Origin: Bacillota bacterium
GTDB taxonomy: Bacteria; Bacillota; Clostridia; Clostridiales; Clostridiaceae
Direction of reading: 5' to 3'
Assembly: GCA_023445445.1 (NCBI GenBank)
Contig: JAEXLD010000081.1
Span: 19,819 to 83,818, forward strand
Length of the DNA stretch: 64,000 nt
Shown: positions 15,503 to 23,686 of the stretch, piece after piece
Position numbering within the stretch: the stretch's first letter is position 1
Layout: the number at the start of each line of letters is the position of its first letter
Notes under the pieces: generated by a model
The model's input: only the letters and a program-made list of their open reading frames with translations
The model's database searches: none
What the model was told of the DNA's origin: nothing
Program-made: the position numbers and the translations under genes

Positions 15503-16492
15503 ATGAAAGTTAAAAAATTATTATCTTTAGTAATTGCTGGAGCTATGGCTTTTTCTATTGGATGTTCTGGCGGAGGAGATAAGGTTAAAGAGGAAGGCAA
15601 GGGAGAAACTGGGGGAACTAAGAAATTAGTTGTAGGTTATGCACAATTAGGAGCTGAAAGTGAGTGGAGAACTGCTTGTACAAATTCTGTAAAGGAAGAA
15701 GCAAGTAAGAGGGGAATAGATTTAAAATTCTCTGATGCTCAACAAAAACAAGAAAATCAAATTAAGGCAATTCGTTCATTTATAGCACAAAAAGTAGATG
15801 TTATAGGTGTATCTCCAGTTGTTGAATCTGGATGGGAAACTGTATTTAAAGAAGTTAAGGATGCTGGAATTCCATTAGTATTAGTTGATAGAAAAGCAGA
15901 TGTTCCAGAGGATCTTTATGCTTGCTATTTAGGCTCTGATTTCGTAGAAGAAGGTAAAAAGGCAGCAGATGAGCTTGCTAAATTAATAAATTCAAAGGGC
16001 AATATAGTTGAGCTTCAAGGAACAGTTGGATCTTCAGCAGCAGTTGGAAGACAACAAGGTTTCTTAGATACTTTAAAGGCAAAATATCCTGATATAAAAA
16101 TAATTAAATCTCAAACTGGTGATTTTACAAGAGCTAAGGGTAAAGAAGTTATGGAAGCTTTCTTAAAATCTGATGGAGAAAATATTACAGCTTTATTTGC
16201 ACATAATGATGATATGGCAATAGGCGCTATACAAGCTATTGAAGAGTATGGAAAGAAACCTGGTGAAGATATAAAAATAGTTTCTGTTGATGCAGTTAAA
16301 GGTGCTTTTGAAGCTATGATAGCTGGAAAGCTAAATGTTACTGTTGAATGTAATCCATTACTTGGACCACAATTCTTTGATGTTTGTGAAGATATAGTTG
16401 CAGGTAAAGAAGTTCCTAAGACTATACCATCTAAGGAAGGTGTATTTAGACAAGATACAGCAGCACAAGATTTACCAAATAGAAAGTATTAA
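15503..16492 (+). CDS. ytfQ: galactofuranose-type ABC transporter substrate-binding lipoprotein
   Basis: Extracellular binding protein of 329 residues, tethered by Cys21 of the lipobox SIGC. The mature domain follows E. coli YtfQ closely: VGYAQLGAESEWRTA, DAQQKQENQIKAIRSFIAQ, VELQGTVGSSAAV, SQTGDFTRAKGKEVMEAF and AHNDDMAIGAIQAIEEYG. In E. coli this family binds furanose forms of galactose; the same ligand here is inference. GGAGGGGG precedes the ATG. It is first in an operon with an ATPase and two permeases. Its resemblance to domain 2 of the sensor at 7646 suggests the sensor reads the same sugar. Confidence 0.93.
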   Translation: MKVKKLLSLVIAGAMAFSIGCSGGGDKVKEEGKGETGGTKKLVVGYAQLGAESEWRTACTNSVKEEASKRGIDLKFSDAQQKQENQIKAIRSFIAQKVDVIGVSPVVESGWETVFKEVKDAGIPLVLVDRKADVPEDLYACYLGSDFVEEGKKAADELAKLINSKGNIVELQGTVGSSAAVGRQQGFLDTLKAKYPDIKIIKSQTGDFTRAKGKEVMEAFLKSDGENITALFAHNDDMAIGAIQAIEEYGKKPGEDIKIVSVDAVKGAFEAMIAGKLNVTVECNPLLGPQFFDVCEDIVAGKEVPKTIPSKEGVFRQDTAAQDLPNRKY

Positions 16493-16519
16493 TTTATATT
16501 TATTTTCTTTAATTTAATG

Positions 16520-16555
16520 TAAGCTGTTGCATCTAATTATATTTGCAACAGCTTA
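16520..16555 (+). promoter_or_regulatory. intercistronic hairpin after ytfQ
   Basis: Perfect 12-base arms TAAGCTGTTGCA and TGCAACAGCTTA around a 12-base loop, without a T tract. Placed between the binding-protein gene and the ATPase gene, it probably protects the ytfQ end of the mRNA so that more binding protein than transporter is made. Confidence 0.6.
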
Positions 16556-16584
16556 TGTTAAATCTAAAAAAAGGAGATGTAGCA

Positions 16585-18099
16585 ATGAAAGATAAAGATG
16601 TATTACTTAAAATGAAAGATATATGTATAGAATTTCCTGGAGTAAAGGCATTAGATAAGGTGGATTTTAATTTAGAAGAAGGAGAAATCCATGCATTAAT
16701 GGGTGAAAATGGGGCAGGAAAATCTACATTGATTAAGGTATTAACAGGAGTTGAAAAGCTAGATAGTGGAGAAATTATTTTCCTAGGAAATAGAATAAAT
16801 CCAAAATCAACCTATGAAGCTCAAGTACTTGGTATTAGCACAGTATATCAGGAGGTAAACTTATGTAATAACATATCTGTGGCAGAGAATATCTTTATTG
16901 GAAGAGAGCCTACCAAGTTTGGAAAGATTAATTGGAAGGAAATGAATAGAAGAGCTACTTTAGCTATGAAGAAATTAAATATTGATATTGATGTAACAAA
17001 GAGCTTAGATAGTTATTCTCTTGCTATAAAACAAATGGTTGCAATTGCAAGAGCAGTTGATATTGAAGCAAAAATATTGATTTTAGATGAGCCAACAGCT
17101 AGTTTAGATGAAAAGGAAGTTGTAAAGTTATTTGAAATAATGAGAAATTTAAAGTCTCAAGGTATAGGAATAATATTTGTTACTCATTTTTTAGATCAAG
17201 TATATGAAGTTTCAGACAAGATTACAGTTTTAAGGAATGGGAAATTAGTTGGAGAGTATAAAACTAGTGAATTATCAAAGATTCAATTAGTGGCAAAAAT
17301 GATTGGAAAAGATTATGGTGAGATAAATTCTGGTATTAAACCAGTTGAAAATATAAATAGTGAAAATCCTAGAGAGGTTTTTTTAGAAGCAGTTAATTTA
17401 GGTAAGAAGAATCTTATAGAGCCTTTTGATACAGTAGTATATAAGGGGGAAGTTCTTGGATTAGCTGGGCTTTTAGGTTCTGGAAGAACTGAACTTGTTA
17501 ATTTGTTATTTGGAATAGAAAAGGCAGATACAGGGGAAGTTCGTATAAATAATATAAAGAGTAAAATAAATAATCCATTAGAAGCAATTAAAAAGGAAAT
17601 TGCATATTGTCCAGAGGATAGAAAAAGGGAAGGGATAATCCCCAATTTATCTGTAAGGGAAAATATTATTTTAGCTCTTCAAGTTAAAAGGGGATGGATT
17701 AAATATATTCCTCTTAAGGAGCAGGAGAAAATTGCAAAAGAATATATTGAGCTTTTGGATATTAAGACACCATCACAAGAAAAGCTTGTAAATGAATTAA
17801 GTGGTGGAAATCAGCAAAAGGTTATTTTAGCAAGATGGTTATTAACAAGACCAAAGTTATTAATTTTAGATGAACCTACCAGGGGCATAGATATTGGAAC
17901 TAAGGCTGAAATTCAAAGGTTGGTGTTGGATTTTGCAGCTAAAGGAATTTCAGTAATATTTATTTCTTCAGAGCTAGATGAAATGTTAAGAACTTGTACT
18001 AGATTAATAGTTTTAAGGGATAAGGTTAAGATTAAGGAACTTGTGGACAAGGATTTGGAAACTAATATTATTATGAATACCATAGCAGGAGGTAATTAG
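16585..18099 (+). CDS. ytfR: sugar ABC transporter ATPase (two ABC domains)
   Basis: Cytoplasmic ATPase of 504 residues with two fused nucleotide-binding domains, typical of the CUT2 family. Domain 1 has Walker A GENGAGKST (40-48) and Walker B ILDEPTASLDE. Domain 2 has the usual degenerate Walker A (LLGSGRTEL), a standard signature LSGGNQQK and Walker B LILDEPTRGID. I start at the ATG at 16585, preceded by AAAGGAGATG, and not at an in-frame ATG at 16543 that lies at the edge of the hairpin. The ytfT start is one base after its stop region. Confidence 0.93.
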   Translation: MKDKDVLLKMKDICIEFPGVKALDKVDFNLEEGEIHALMGENGAGKSTLIKVLTGVEKLDSGEIIFLGNRINPKSTYEAQVLGISTVYQEVNLCNNISVAENIFIGREPTKFGKINWKEMNRRATLAMKKLNIDIDVTKSLDSYSLAIKQMVAIARAVDIEAKILILDEPTASLDEKEVVKLFEIMRNLKSQGIGIIFVTHFLDQVYEVSDKITVLRNGKLVGEYKTSELSKIQLVAKMIGKDYGEINSGIKPVENINSENPREVFLEAVNLGKKNLIEPFDTVVYKGEVLGLAGLLGSGRTELVNLLFGIEKADTGEVRINNIKSKINNPLEAIKKEIAYCPEDRKREGIIPNLSVRENIILALQVKRGWIKYIPLKEQEKIAKEYIELLDIKTPSQEKLVNELSGGNQQKVILARWLLTRPKLLILDEPTRGIDIGTKAEIQRLVLDFAAKGISVIFISSELDEMLRTCTRLIVLRDKVKIKELVDKDLETNIIMNTIAGGN

Positions 18100-18100
18100 T

Positions 18101-19186
18101 ATGAATTTATTAAAGAATATAAGAAAACAGCAAATATTTTGGCCTCTTGTTGCCTTATTTTTAGTTTTATTATTTAATTTATTTTTTACCCCAGGTTTCT
18201 TTAAAATAGAAATGAAGGATGGACATTTATTTGGTAGTTTAATTGATATTATTAATAGAGGGGCACCTTTAATGATTTTATCTATAGGATTAACTCTTGT
18301 AATAGCCACCTCTGGTACAGATATTTCAGTTGGATCTGTAATTGCAATTACTGCTGCTATAGTTGCAAGTTTAATTGGTGGAGAAATGAGTTTTGTAGAT
18401 GGTGTTCAAGAATATGTTAGTTTAATTCCAATGCCTATAGCAATTATTATTGGGTTATTAATAGCATGTCTCCTTGGTTTTTGGAATGGTGTATTAATAG
18501 GGAAAATAGGCATTCAGCCAATTATAGCAACTATGATATTAATGGTTGCAGGTAGAGGGATAGCACAGCTTATAACAAAGGCTCAAATTATTACAATTTA
18601 TTATAAGCCTTATTTTTTCTTTGGAGGAGGATATCTCTTTGGATTACCATTTTCCATTTTTATAGTGGCTCTTTGCCTTTTAGTTGTACTAATTCTTGTT
18701 AAGAAAACAGCCTTTGGATTATTTGTAGAATCTTCAGGATGTAACTCTGAAGCAAGTAAATATGTTGGAATAAAGGTAGACTGGGTTAAGGTTTGTGTTT
18801 ATACAATTTCAGGCTTATGTGCAGGGATAGCAGCAATATTATTAAGCTCTAATATTAAGTGTGCAGATGCAAATAATTTAGGTTTATATATAGAGCTTGA
18901 TGCAATTTTAGCTGTTGCTATTGGGGGAAACCCTATGTCTGGAGGTAAGTTTTCAATCCCTTGTAGTATAGTTGGTGCTTTAATTATTCAAAGTTTAACT
19001 ACTACTATATACTCCTTTGGTGTTCCACCTGAAGTAACTTTAGTTGTAAAGGCTTTAGTTGTAATAGTTATTTGCTTATTGCAATCTGAGAATTTTAGAG
19101 TTATCTTTAGGAATTTCTTTAATAAGAAGAGGGGGGTTAATAGTGAAAAGCTTGCTACTGTTGAAAAACAAAATATTACAAACTAA
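18101..19186 (+). CDS. ytfT: galactofuranose-type ABC permease 1
   Basis: CUT2 (BPD_transp_2) permease of 361 residues with about eight to ten helices. Family patterns include LTLVIATSGTDISVGSV near residue 66, NGVLIGKIGIQPIIATMI and VAIGGNPMSGGKFSI. AGGAGG lies upstream of the ATG. The 3' end overlaps yjfF by 44 bases, and the C-terminal tail is rather long and charged (NKKRGVNSEKLATVEK). It pairs with YjfF to form the channel. Confidence 0.92.
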   Translation: MNLLKNIRKQQIFWPLVALFLVLLFNLFFTPGFFKIEMKDGHLFGSLIDIINRGAPLMILSIGLTLVIATSGTDISVGSVIAITAAIVASLIGGEMSFVDGVQEYVSLIPMPIAIIIGLLIACLLGFWNGVLIGKIGIQPIIATMILMVAGRGIAQLITKAQIITIYYKPYFFFGGGYLFGLPFSIFIVALCLLVVLILVKKTAFGLFVESSGCNSEASKYVGIKVDWVKVCVYTISGLCAGIAAILLSSNIKCADANNLGLYIELDAILAVAIGGNPMSGGKFSIPCSIVGALIIQSLTTTIYSFGVPPEVTLVVKALVVIVICLLQSENFRVIFRNFFNKKRGVNSEKLATVEKQNITN

Positions 19187-20132
19187 ATACTTACCTATAT
19201 TTGTAACAATAATTTTATTTATAGCCTTATGTGCTTTTGGAACTTTTAAGTATACAGGATTTTTTAGATTACAGACATTTTTAAATTTGCTAATAGATAA
19301 TGCATTTTTGCTTATAACAGCTATTGGTGTTACCTTTGTACTGATTACTGGGGGAATAGATATATCTGTTGGAGCAGTAATTGCCTTTATATGTATGCTG
19401 TCAGCATATCTTCTTGAAAATAAGGGATGGAATCCTTGGGTTGTAATTTTATTTATGCTTATAATTGGGTGTATTTTTGGAACTATTATGGGTGTCTTAG
19501 TAACAAAGTTTAAGATTCAACCCTTTATAGCTACTCTTGCAGGAATGTTTTTAGCTAGAGGTCTATGTTACCTTGTAAGTATAGATACAATAACTATTAC
19601 AAATGAAACTTATACTAAGATAAGTCAAGCAAGGATAAAAATTGGTGATAGCTTTATTTCTTGGAGTGTAGTAATTGCAATAGTAGTTTTAATTTTAGCT
19701 ATATATGTGCTGCAATACACAAAGTTTGGTAGAGCAGTATATGCAATAGGAGGAAATGAACAATCAGCAAGGCTTATGGGATTACCTGTTGATAGAGTTA
19801 AAATTTTAGTTTACACAATTAGTGGATTTTGCTCATCTCTTGCAGGAGTTGTATTTAGTTTTTATATGCTATCAGGCTATGGGCAACATACTGTAGGATT
19901 AGAAATGGATGCCATAGCATCTGCTGTAATTGGTGGAATCATGCTAACAGGTGGAGTTGGATATGTTATAGGAACCTTATTTGGTGTGTTAACACAAGGT
20001 GTCATTCAAACAATAATAATATTTGAAGGAACCTTAAGTTCCTGGTGGACAAAGATTGTGGTGGCAGCTTTGCTTTGTATATTTATAATATTACAAAGAG
20101 TATTTATAATAATGAAATCAAAGGAAAAGTAA
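19143..20132 (+). CDS. yjfF: galactofuranose-type ABC permease 2
   Basis: Second CUT2 permease, 329 residues. Conserved segments are GVTFVLITGGIDISVGAV, VTKFKIQPFIATLAGMF, AVYAIGGNEQSARLMG and GGVGYVIGTLFGV. The GTG at 19143 has AGAGGGGGG upstream and lies within the end of ytfT. It is the last gene of the importer operon. Its TAA (20130-20132) overlaps a 30-bp-arm palindrome. Confidence 0.92.
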   Translation: MKSLLLLKNKILQTKYLPIFVTIILFIALCAFGTFKYTGFFRLQTFLNLLIDNAFLLITAIGVTFVLITGGIDISVGAVIAFICMLSAYLLENKGWNPWVVILFMLIIGCIFGTIMGVLVTKFKIQPFIATLAGMFLARGLCYLVSIDTITITNETYTKISQARIKIGDSFISWSVVIAIVVLILAIYVLQYTKFGRAVYAIGGNEQSARLMGLPVDRVKILVYTISGFCSSLAGVVFSFYMLSGYGQHTVGLEMDAIASAVIGGIMLTGGVGYVIGTLFGVLTQGVIQTIIIFEGTLSSWWTKIVVAALLCIFIILQRVFIIMKSKEK

Positions 20133-20193
20133 CTGGAAATAAATTGGACCCCAGGGGATTTTAAATCCCCTGGGGTCCAATTTATTTCCAGTT
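20131..20193. repeat. CCCC(A/T)GGGG palindrome, inverted doublet, 30-bp perfect arms
   Basis: Arms 20131-20160 and 20164-20193 are perfect reverse complements around the 3-base loop TTA. Each contains GGAAATAAATTGGACCCC then AGGGGA. It starts inside the yjfF stop codon and has no T tract. It is the longest perfect copy of the family and lies against a truncated gene remnant. Confidence 0.92.
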
Positions 20194-20194
20194 T

Positions 20195-20377
20195 AAGTTG
20201 CTTTTCTTCTTTAGCTTCTAAGCTATCATATAAATCCCTAAACTTTGAAAGTTCATCTTTACTTACCTTATATAAAGTGCCATCAATATTAATTTTATCA
20301 CCTATAAGGGATATTGAATGCTCCTTGTTACCTTTAGTTTTTATAAGGAACTCCCAGTCCTTAATGTTATCTTCTTT
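20195..20377 (-). pseudogene. gene remnant cut off by the palindromic repeat
   Basis: On the - strand, about 60 codons from 20377 down encode a plausible soluble protein segment (KDWEFLIKTKGNKEHSISLI, then GTLYKVSKDELSKFRDLYDS). There is no start codon; a TAG lies just upstream (20378-20380). At its 3' side the frame runs straight into the palindrome at 20131-20193. It looks like the tail of a lost gene, truncated at both ends. The family is not recognised. Confidence 0.5.
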
Positions 20378-20430
20378 CTATTTTTTACTTCCTTTTAAAA
20401 GGGAAATAAAATGATATTCTTAAATGAATA

Positions 20431-20462
20431 TTATTATTGTACTATTATAATAACAATAATAA
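20431..20462 (+). promoter_or_regulatory. dyad overlapping a -10 box before the transaldolase gene
   Basis: TTATTATTGT (20431-20440) and ACAATAATAA (20453-20462) form a 10-bp inverted repeat. Between them is TATAAT at 20446-20451, a good -10 without a clear -35. An operator over the promoter of the PTS operon is a reasonable reading. Confidence 0.4.
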
Positions 20463-20480
20463 AGCGAAGGAGAGAGGTAA

Positions 20481-21197
20481 ATGGTAAGAGATTTAAAAGT
20501 AAAAATATATGCAGATGGTGCAGATTTAAAATCAATGCTTGAAGAATACAATAAAGGAATTGTTAGTGGATTTACAACAAACCCTTCATTAATGAAGGCT
20601 GCTGGAATAAAGAATTATAAAGAATTTGGTAGGGATGTACTAAATGAAATAAAGGATATGCCAATTTCCTTTGAGGTTTTTGGAGATGATGAAGAAACAA
20701 TACTTAAGGAGGCAAGAGAACTTTTTACCTGGGGTGAAAACGTTTATGTAAAAATACCAGTAGTAAATACTAAGGGAGAATTTAATGAGAATATAATTAA
20801 AACCTTAGTAGATGAAAAGGTTAAGCTTAATATAACTGCAATCTTTACCTATCAACAAGTAAAGGATGTTATGAGCTTATTAAATAAAGATAGTGAAGCC
20901 ATTATTTCAATATTTGCTGGAAGAATAGCAGATGCAGGAGTGGATCCAATAGGAATAATGAAAGAAGCTATTGAGCTTTCAAAGGAATATCCAAAGGTAG
21001 AAATATTATGGGCAAGTTGTAGAGAGCTTTATAGTATTATTGAAGCTAACAATATTGGCTGTGATATTATTACAGTTCAAAATAGCATATTAAAGAAAAT
21101 TGATTTATTAGGTAAAGACTTAAATGAGTATTCTATAGAAACTGTTAATGATTTCTTTAGGGATGCAAATAGTTTAGGATTTTCAATTATGGAATAG
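20481..21197 (+). CDS. transaldolase / fructose-6-phosphate aldolase-like protein
   Basis: A 238-residue TIM-barrel of the small transaldolase family. The N-terminal motif SGFTTNPSLM (29-38) is diagnostic, and the Schiff-base Lys is Lys91 in VYVKIP. LNITAIFTYQQ and SIFAGRIADAG are also family-typical. GGAGAGAGG lies upstream of the ATG. It heads an operon with an ascorbate-family PTS, so it probably cleaves or transfers on the ketose-phosphate derived from that PTS sugar. Which of aldolase or transaldolase activity applies cannot be told from sequence. Confidence 0.88.
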   Translation: MVRDLKVKIYADGADLKSMLEEYNKGIVSGFTTNPSLMKAAGIKNYKEFGRDVLNEIKDMPISFEVFGDDEETILKEARELFTWGENVYVKIPVVNTKGEFNENIIKTLVDEKVKLNITAIFTYQQVKDVMSLLNKDSEAIISIFAGRIADAGVDPIGIMKEAIELSKEYPKVEILWASCRELYSIIEANNIGCDIITVQNSILKKIDLLGKDLNEYSIETVNDFFRDANSLGFSIME

Positions 21198-21222
21198 GGT
21201 TTAATTTAAGAGAGGTAAAACT

Positions 21223-21687
21223 ATGATAGAAAAATTATTAACTGAGGAAGCTATTGATGTAAACATCAAGGCTGAGAATTGGCAAGAAGCAGTAACTATA
21301 GCAGGTAAATTACTATTAAAAAATGAAAAGATTGAGGAAAGATATATAGAAGCTATGATACAAACAGTTAAGGAAATGGGCCCATATATAGTAATGGCAC
21401 CTGGAATAGCAATGCCTCATGGAAGACCTGATTCTGGAGTTTTAGAACTAGGAATATCATTAATATCTTTAGAAAAGGGTTTAAACTTTGGAAGTAGTGA
21501 ATTTGATCCTGTTAAGCTTGTATTTGCAATTTGTGCTAAGGAAAATAAAACACATATTGAATTACTTCAAGATTTATCTTATATCTTGGATGATGAAAAT
21601 CTATTAAATGAAGTTGAAGGATGTAATTCAAAAGAAGAGTTGTTAAAGGTAATTTTAGAGGTTTATAAAAGAAATAAAACAAATTAA
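21223..21687 (+). CDS. PTS IIA component, mannitol/ascorbate type
   Basis: A 154-residue phosphocarrier of the EIIA type 2 family. The active His is His66 in IAMPHGRPD. Flanking patterns (GPYIVMAPG before, SLEKGLNFG after, then KTHIELLQDLS) are typical. It lies 25 bases after the transaldolase gene and 14 bases before IIB. It closely resembles the C-terminal IIA-like domain of the regulator at 23687, as expected for a PTS and its own regulator. Confidence 0.9.
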   Translation: MIEKLLTEEAIDVNIKAENWQEAVTIAGKLLLKNEKIEERYIEAMIQTVKEMGPYIVMAPGIAMPHGRPDSGVLELGISLISLEKGLNFGSSEFDPVKLVFAICAKENKTHIELLQDLSYILDDENLLNEVEGCNSKEELLKVILEVYKRNKTN

Positions 21688-21701
21688 GGGTGGGATTATT
21701 T

Positions 21702-21983
21702 ATGAAAATTATAACTGTATGTGGAAATGGAATAGGAAGCAGTTTAATGCTAGCTATGAAAATACAAGAAATATGTGATGAGGAGGGGATAAAGGCAGAG
21801 GTAGAGTCTTCTGATGTTAGTGCAGCTGTAGGAAAGAAATGTGATCTTATTGTTACTGTTAAAGAATTAGCTTCACACTTTAATAATGATAATACTTTAA
21901 TTGTTAGAAGCTATATAAACAAAAAGAAGATTAAGGAAGATATATTAGATAAGCTTAAAGAGAAAAGTACAGAGTTAAAATAG
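21702..21983 (+). CDS. PTS IIB component, ascorbate type
   Basis: A 93-residue cytoplasmic IIB with the phosphorylated Cys7 in the P-loop-like motif VCGNGIGSSLML. The fold pattern fits lactose/ascorbate-type IIB proteins. The ATG at 21702 with AAGGGTGGGA upstream is preferred over an in-frame GTG at 21690. It forms the operon chain IIA-IIB-IIC. Confidence 0.9.
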   Translation: MKIITVCGNGIGSSLMLAMKIQEICDEEGIKAEVESSDVSAAVGKKCDLIVTVKELASHFNNDNTLIVRSYINKKKIKEDILDKLKEKSTELK

Positions 21984-22031
21984 CATTTATTTTGGTTATT
22001 ATAAAATTTTTATATAAAGGAGAAGGGTATT

Positions 22032-23402
22032 ATGGAAGGTATTTTAGCGTTTTTTAGAGATTTCTTAAAAGAACCTGCATTATTAATGGGATTAATGGCT
22101 TTTATAGGATTAATTGCTTTAAGAAGGCCAACTCATAAGGTATTTACAGGAACTTTGAAACCTATACTTGGTTATTTAATGCTTGGTGCAGGTGCAGATT
22201 TTATAGTTTCTAATTTAAATCCTTTAGGAGAAATGATTCAAGAGGGATTTAATATTAATGGAGTTATTCCTAATAATGAGGCAATAGTTTCAGTAGCACA
22301 AAAGGTTCTTGGTGTGGAAACAATGTCTATATTAATAGTTGGTTATGTAGTAAACCTTGCTATAGCAAGATTCACTAAATATAAATATATATTCTTAACT
22401 GGACATCATAGTTTCTTTATGGCATGTCTATTATCAGCAGTTTTACAAACAGCAGGCTTTGAAGGAGCAGCTTTAATTGGAATTGGTGGAGCCTTCTTAG
22501 GATTGATTAGTGCAATATTACCAGCAGTTGGACAAAAGTATACTTTAAAGGTTACTGATGGTGATGAAGTTGCTATGGGTCATTTTGGAAGTTTAGCTTA
22601 TTATGCATCAGCATGGATAGGTGGAAAAGTAGGTAAGGCAGAAGATAGCACAGAAAAGATGGAAATACCAGAACAATGGAGTTTCTTAAGAGATACAACA
22701 ATTTCAACAGCTTTAACAATGATGGTATTTTATTTAATAGCTGCTATAGCTGCAGGTTCTGAATTTGTTAATAACTTATCTGGTGGACAAAATATGGTAT
22801 TATTTGCTTTAATGTCAGCAATGAAGTTTGCTGTAGGTGTAACTATAGTTTATGCAGGTGTTAGAATGATACTTGGAGATTTACTTCCAGCCTTCCAAGG
22901 TATTGCTACAAAGGTTATACCAGATGCAATTCCAGCAGTAGACTGTGCAGTATTCTTCACATATGCACCAACAGCAGTTGTTATAGGTTTTGTTTCTAGC
23001 TTTATAGGTGGAGTTATTGGAATGTTATTACTTGGAGTAGCTGGTGGAGCTTTAATTATACCAGGACTTGTACCGCATTTCTTCTGTGGAGCAACAGCAG
23101 GTATATATGGAAATGCAACAGGTGGCAAAAAGGGAGCAGCTGTTGGAGCTTTTGTTAATGGATTATTAATTACCTTTGTTCCAGCATTATTACTTCCTGT
23201 ACTAGGCAACCTAGGCTTTGAGAATACAACCTTTGGTGATTTTGACTTTGGTATTGTAGGATTAGCAATAGGAAAGCTTTATGAATTCTTAGGCTCTATA
23301 GGAGTAATAATATTATTAGCTTTATTAGTGATTGTAGTATTAATTCCAAGTTTTATAAAAACAAAGTCAAAGGTTATTAACAATAATTCTGAGGAAATGT
23401 AA
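22032..23402 (+). CDS. PTS IIC permease, UlaA/SgaT family
   Basis: A 456-residue membrane protein of the ascorbate-type (UlaA) permease family. It has about 11 helices, with family patterns RRPTHKVFTGTLKPILGYLM near residue 32, TGHHSFFMACLLSAV, GHFGSLAYYASAWIGG and PHFFCGATAGIYGN. The substrate need not be ascorbate: the expected lactonase and UlaD/E/F-like enzymes are absent and only a transaldolase accompanies it. The operon ends in an array of palindromic repeats and a terminator. Confidence 0.9.
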   Translation: MEGILAFFRDFLKEPALLMGLMAFIGLIALRRPTHKVFTGTLKPILGYLMLGAGADFIVSNLNPLGEMIQEGFNINGVIPNNEAIVSVAQKVLGVETMSILIVGYVVNLAIARFTKYKYIFLTGHHSFFMACLLSAVLQTAGFEGAALIGIGGAFLGLISAILPAVGQKYTLKVTDGDEVAMGHFGSLAYYASAWIGGKVGKAEDSTEKMEIPEQWSFLRDTTISTALTMMVFYLIAAIAAGSEFVNNLSGGQNMVLFALMSAMKFAVGVTIVYAGVRMILGDLLPAFQGIATKVIPDAIPAVDCAVFFTYAPTAVVIGFVSSFIGGVIGMLLLGVAGGALIIPGLVPHFFCGATAGIYGNATGGKKGAAVGAFVNGLLITFVPALLLPVLGNLGFENTTFGDFDFGIVGLAIGKLYEFLGSIGVIILLALLVIVVLIPSFIKTKSKVINNNSEEM

Positions 23403-23412
23403 TCCCAAAATT

Positions 23413-23528
23413 GATCCCCAATTTGATCCCCAGGGGACCAAATAATTTCCAGTTTATAGTTAATCCCCAGGGGACCAATTATTTACCAAATCATAGGTAT
23501 ACCCCAGGGGACCAAATAACTTCCAATT
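23413..23528. repeat. three CCCCAGGGG repeats in a 37-bp tandem array
   Basis: Cores TCCCCAGGGGA lie at 23427-23437 and 23464-23474, and ACCCCAGGGGA at 23501-23511, exactly 37 bases apart. Each is followed by ACCAA, then TAATTTCC, TTATTTACC or TAACTTCC. These are single (half) units of the doublets seen elsewhere, in direct orientation. A partial GATCCCCA lies at 23413-23420. Confidence 0.85.
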
Positions 23529-23560
23529 AGGCTAGATATTATTATCTAGCCTTTATTTTT
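23529..23560 (+). terminator. intrinsic terminator of the PTS operon
   Basis: AGGCTAGATA, loop TTAT, TATCTAGCCT, then TTATTTTT. Ten perfect base pairs and a T tract. It follows the repeat array. Confidence 0.85.
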
Positions 23561-23591
23561 GGAGACAAACACATAAAAATATATTAAGGTG

Positions 23592-23643
23592 TATAATAAA
23601 TACAAAATTAATTTAGATACAAATTAAATTTAGATACAAATTA
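23592..23643 (+). promoter_or_regulatory. candidate -10 and 17-bp direct repeats before the PRD regulator gene
   Basis: TATAAT (23592-23597) lacks a clear -35. Downstream, ATTTAGATACAAATTA occurs twice, at 23611-23626 and 23628-23643, 17 bases apart. The repeats could be a binding site for the regulator itself. Confidence 0.35.
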
Positions 23644-23686
23644 TAATTATGGGATAGTAATTATAAATTAGATAGGAGGGGAAATT

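Noticed and set aside
20735..20748. TGAAAACGTTTATG, similar to a CcpA cre site.
   Set aside because: It lies within the transaldolase coding sequence and lacks the final CA of the consensus; one match of this quality is expected by chance.
22850..23209. A - strand open frame opposite the UlaA-type permease.
   Set aside because: It mirrors the codon pattern of the permease gene and encodes a Pro/Ala/Thr-rich shadow without a ribosome binding site.
23413..23528. Array of three evenly spaced repeats looked like a short CRISPR.
   Set aside because: The repeat core is about 16 bases with drifting flanks, the spacers are not distinct, the same core occurs as dispersed palindromes elsewhere, and no cas genes are present.
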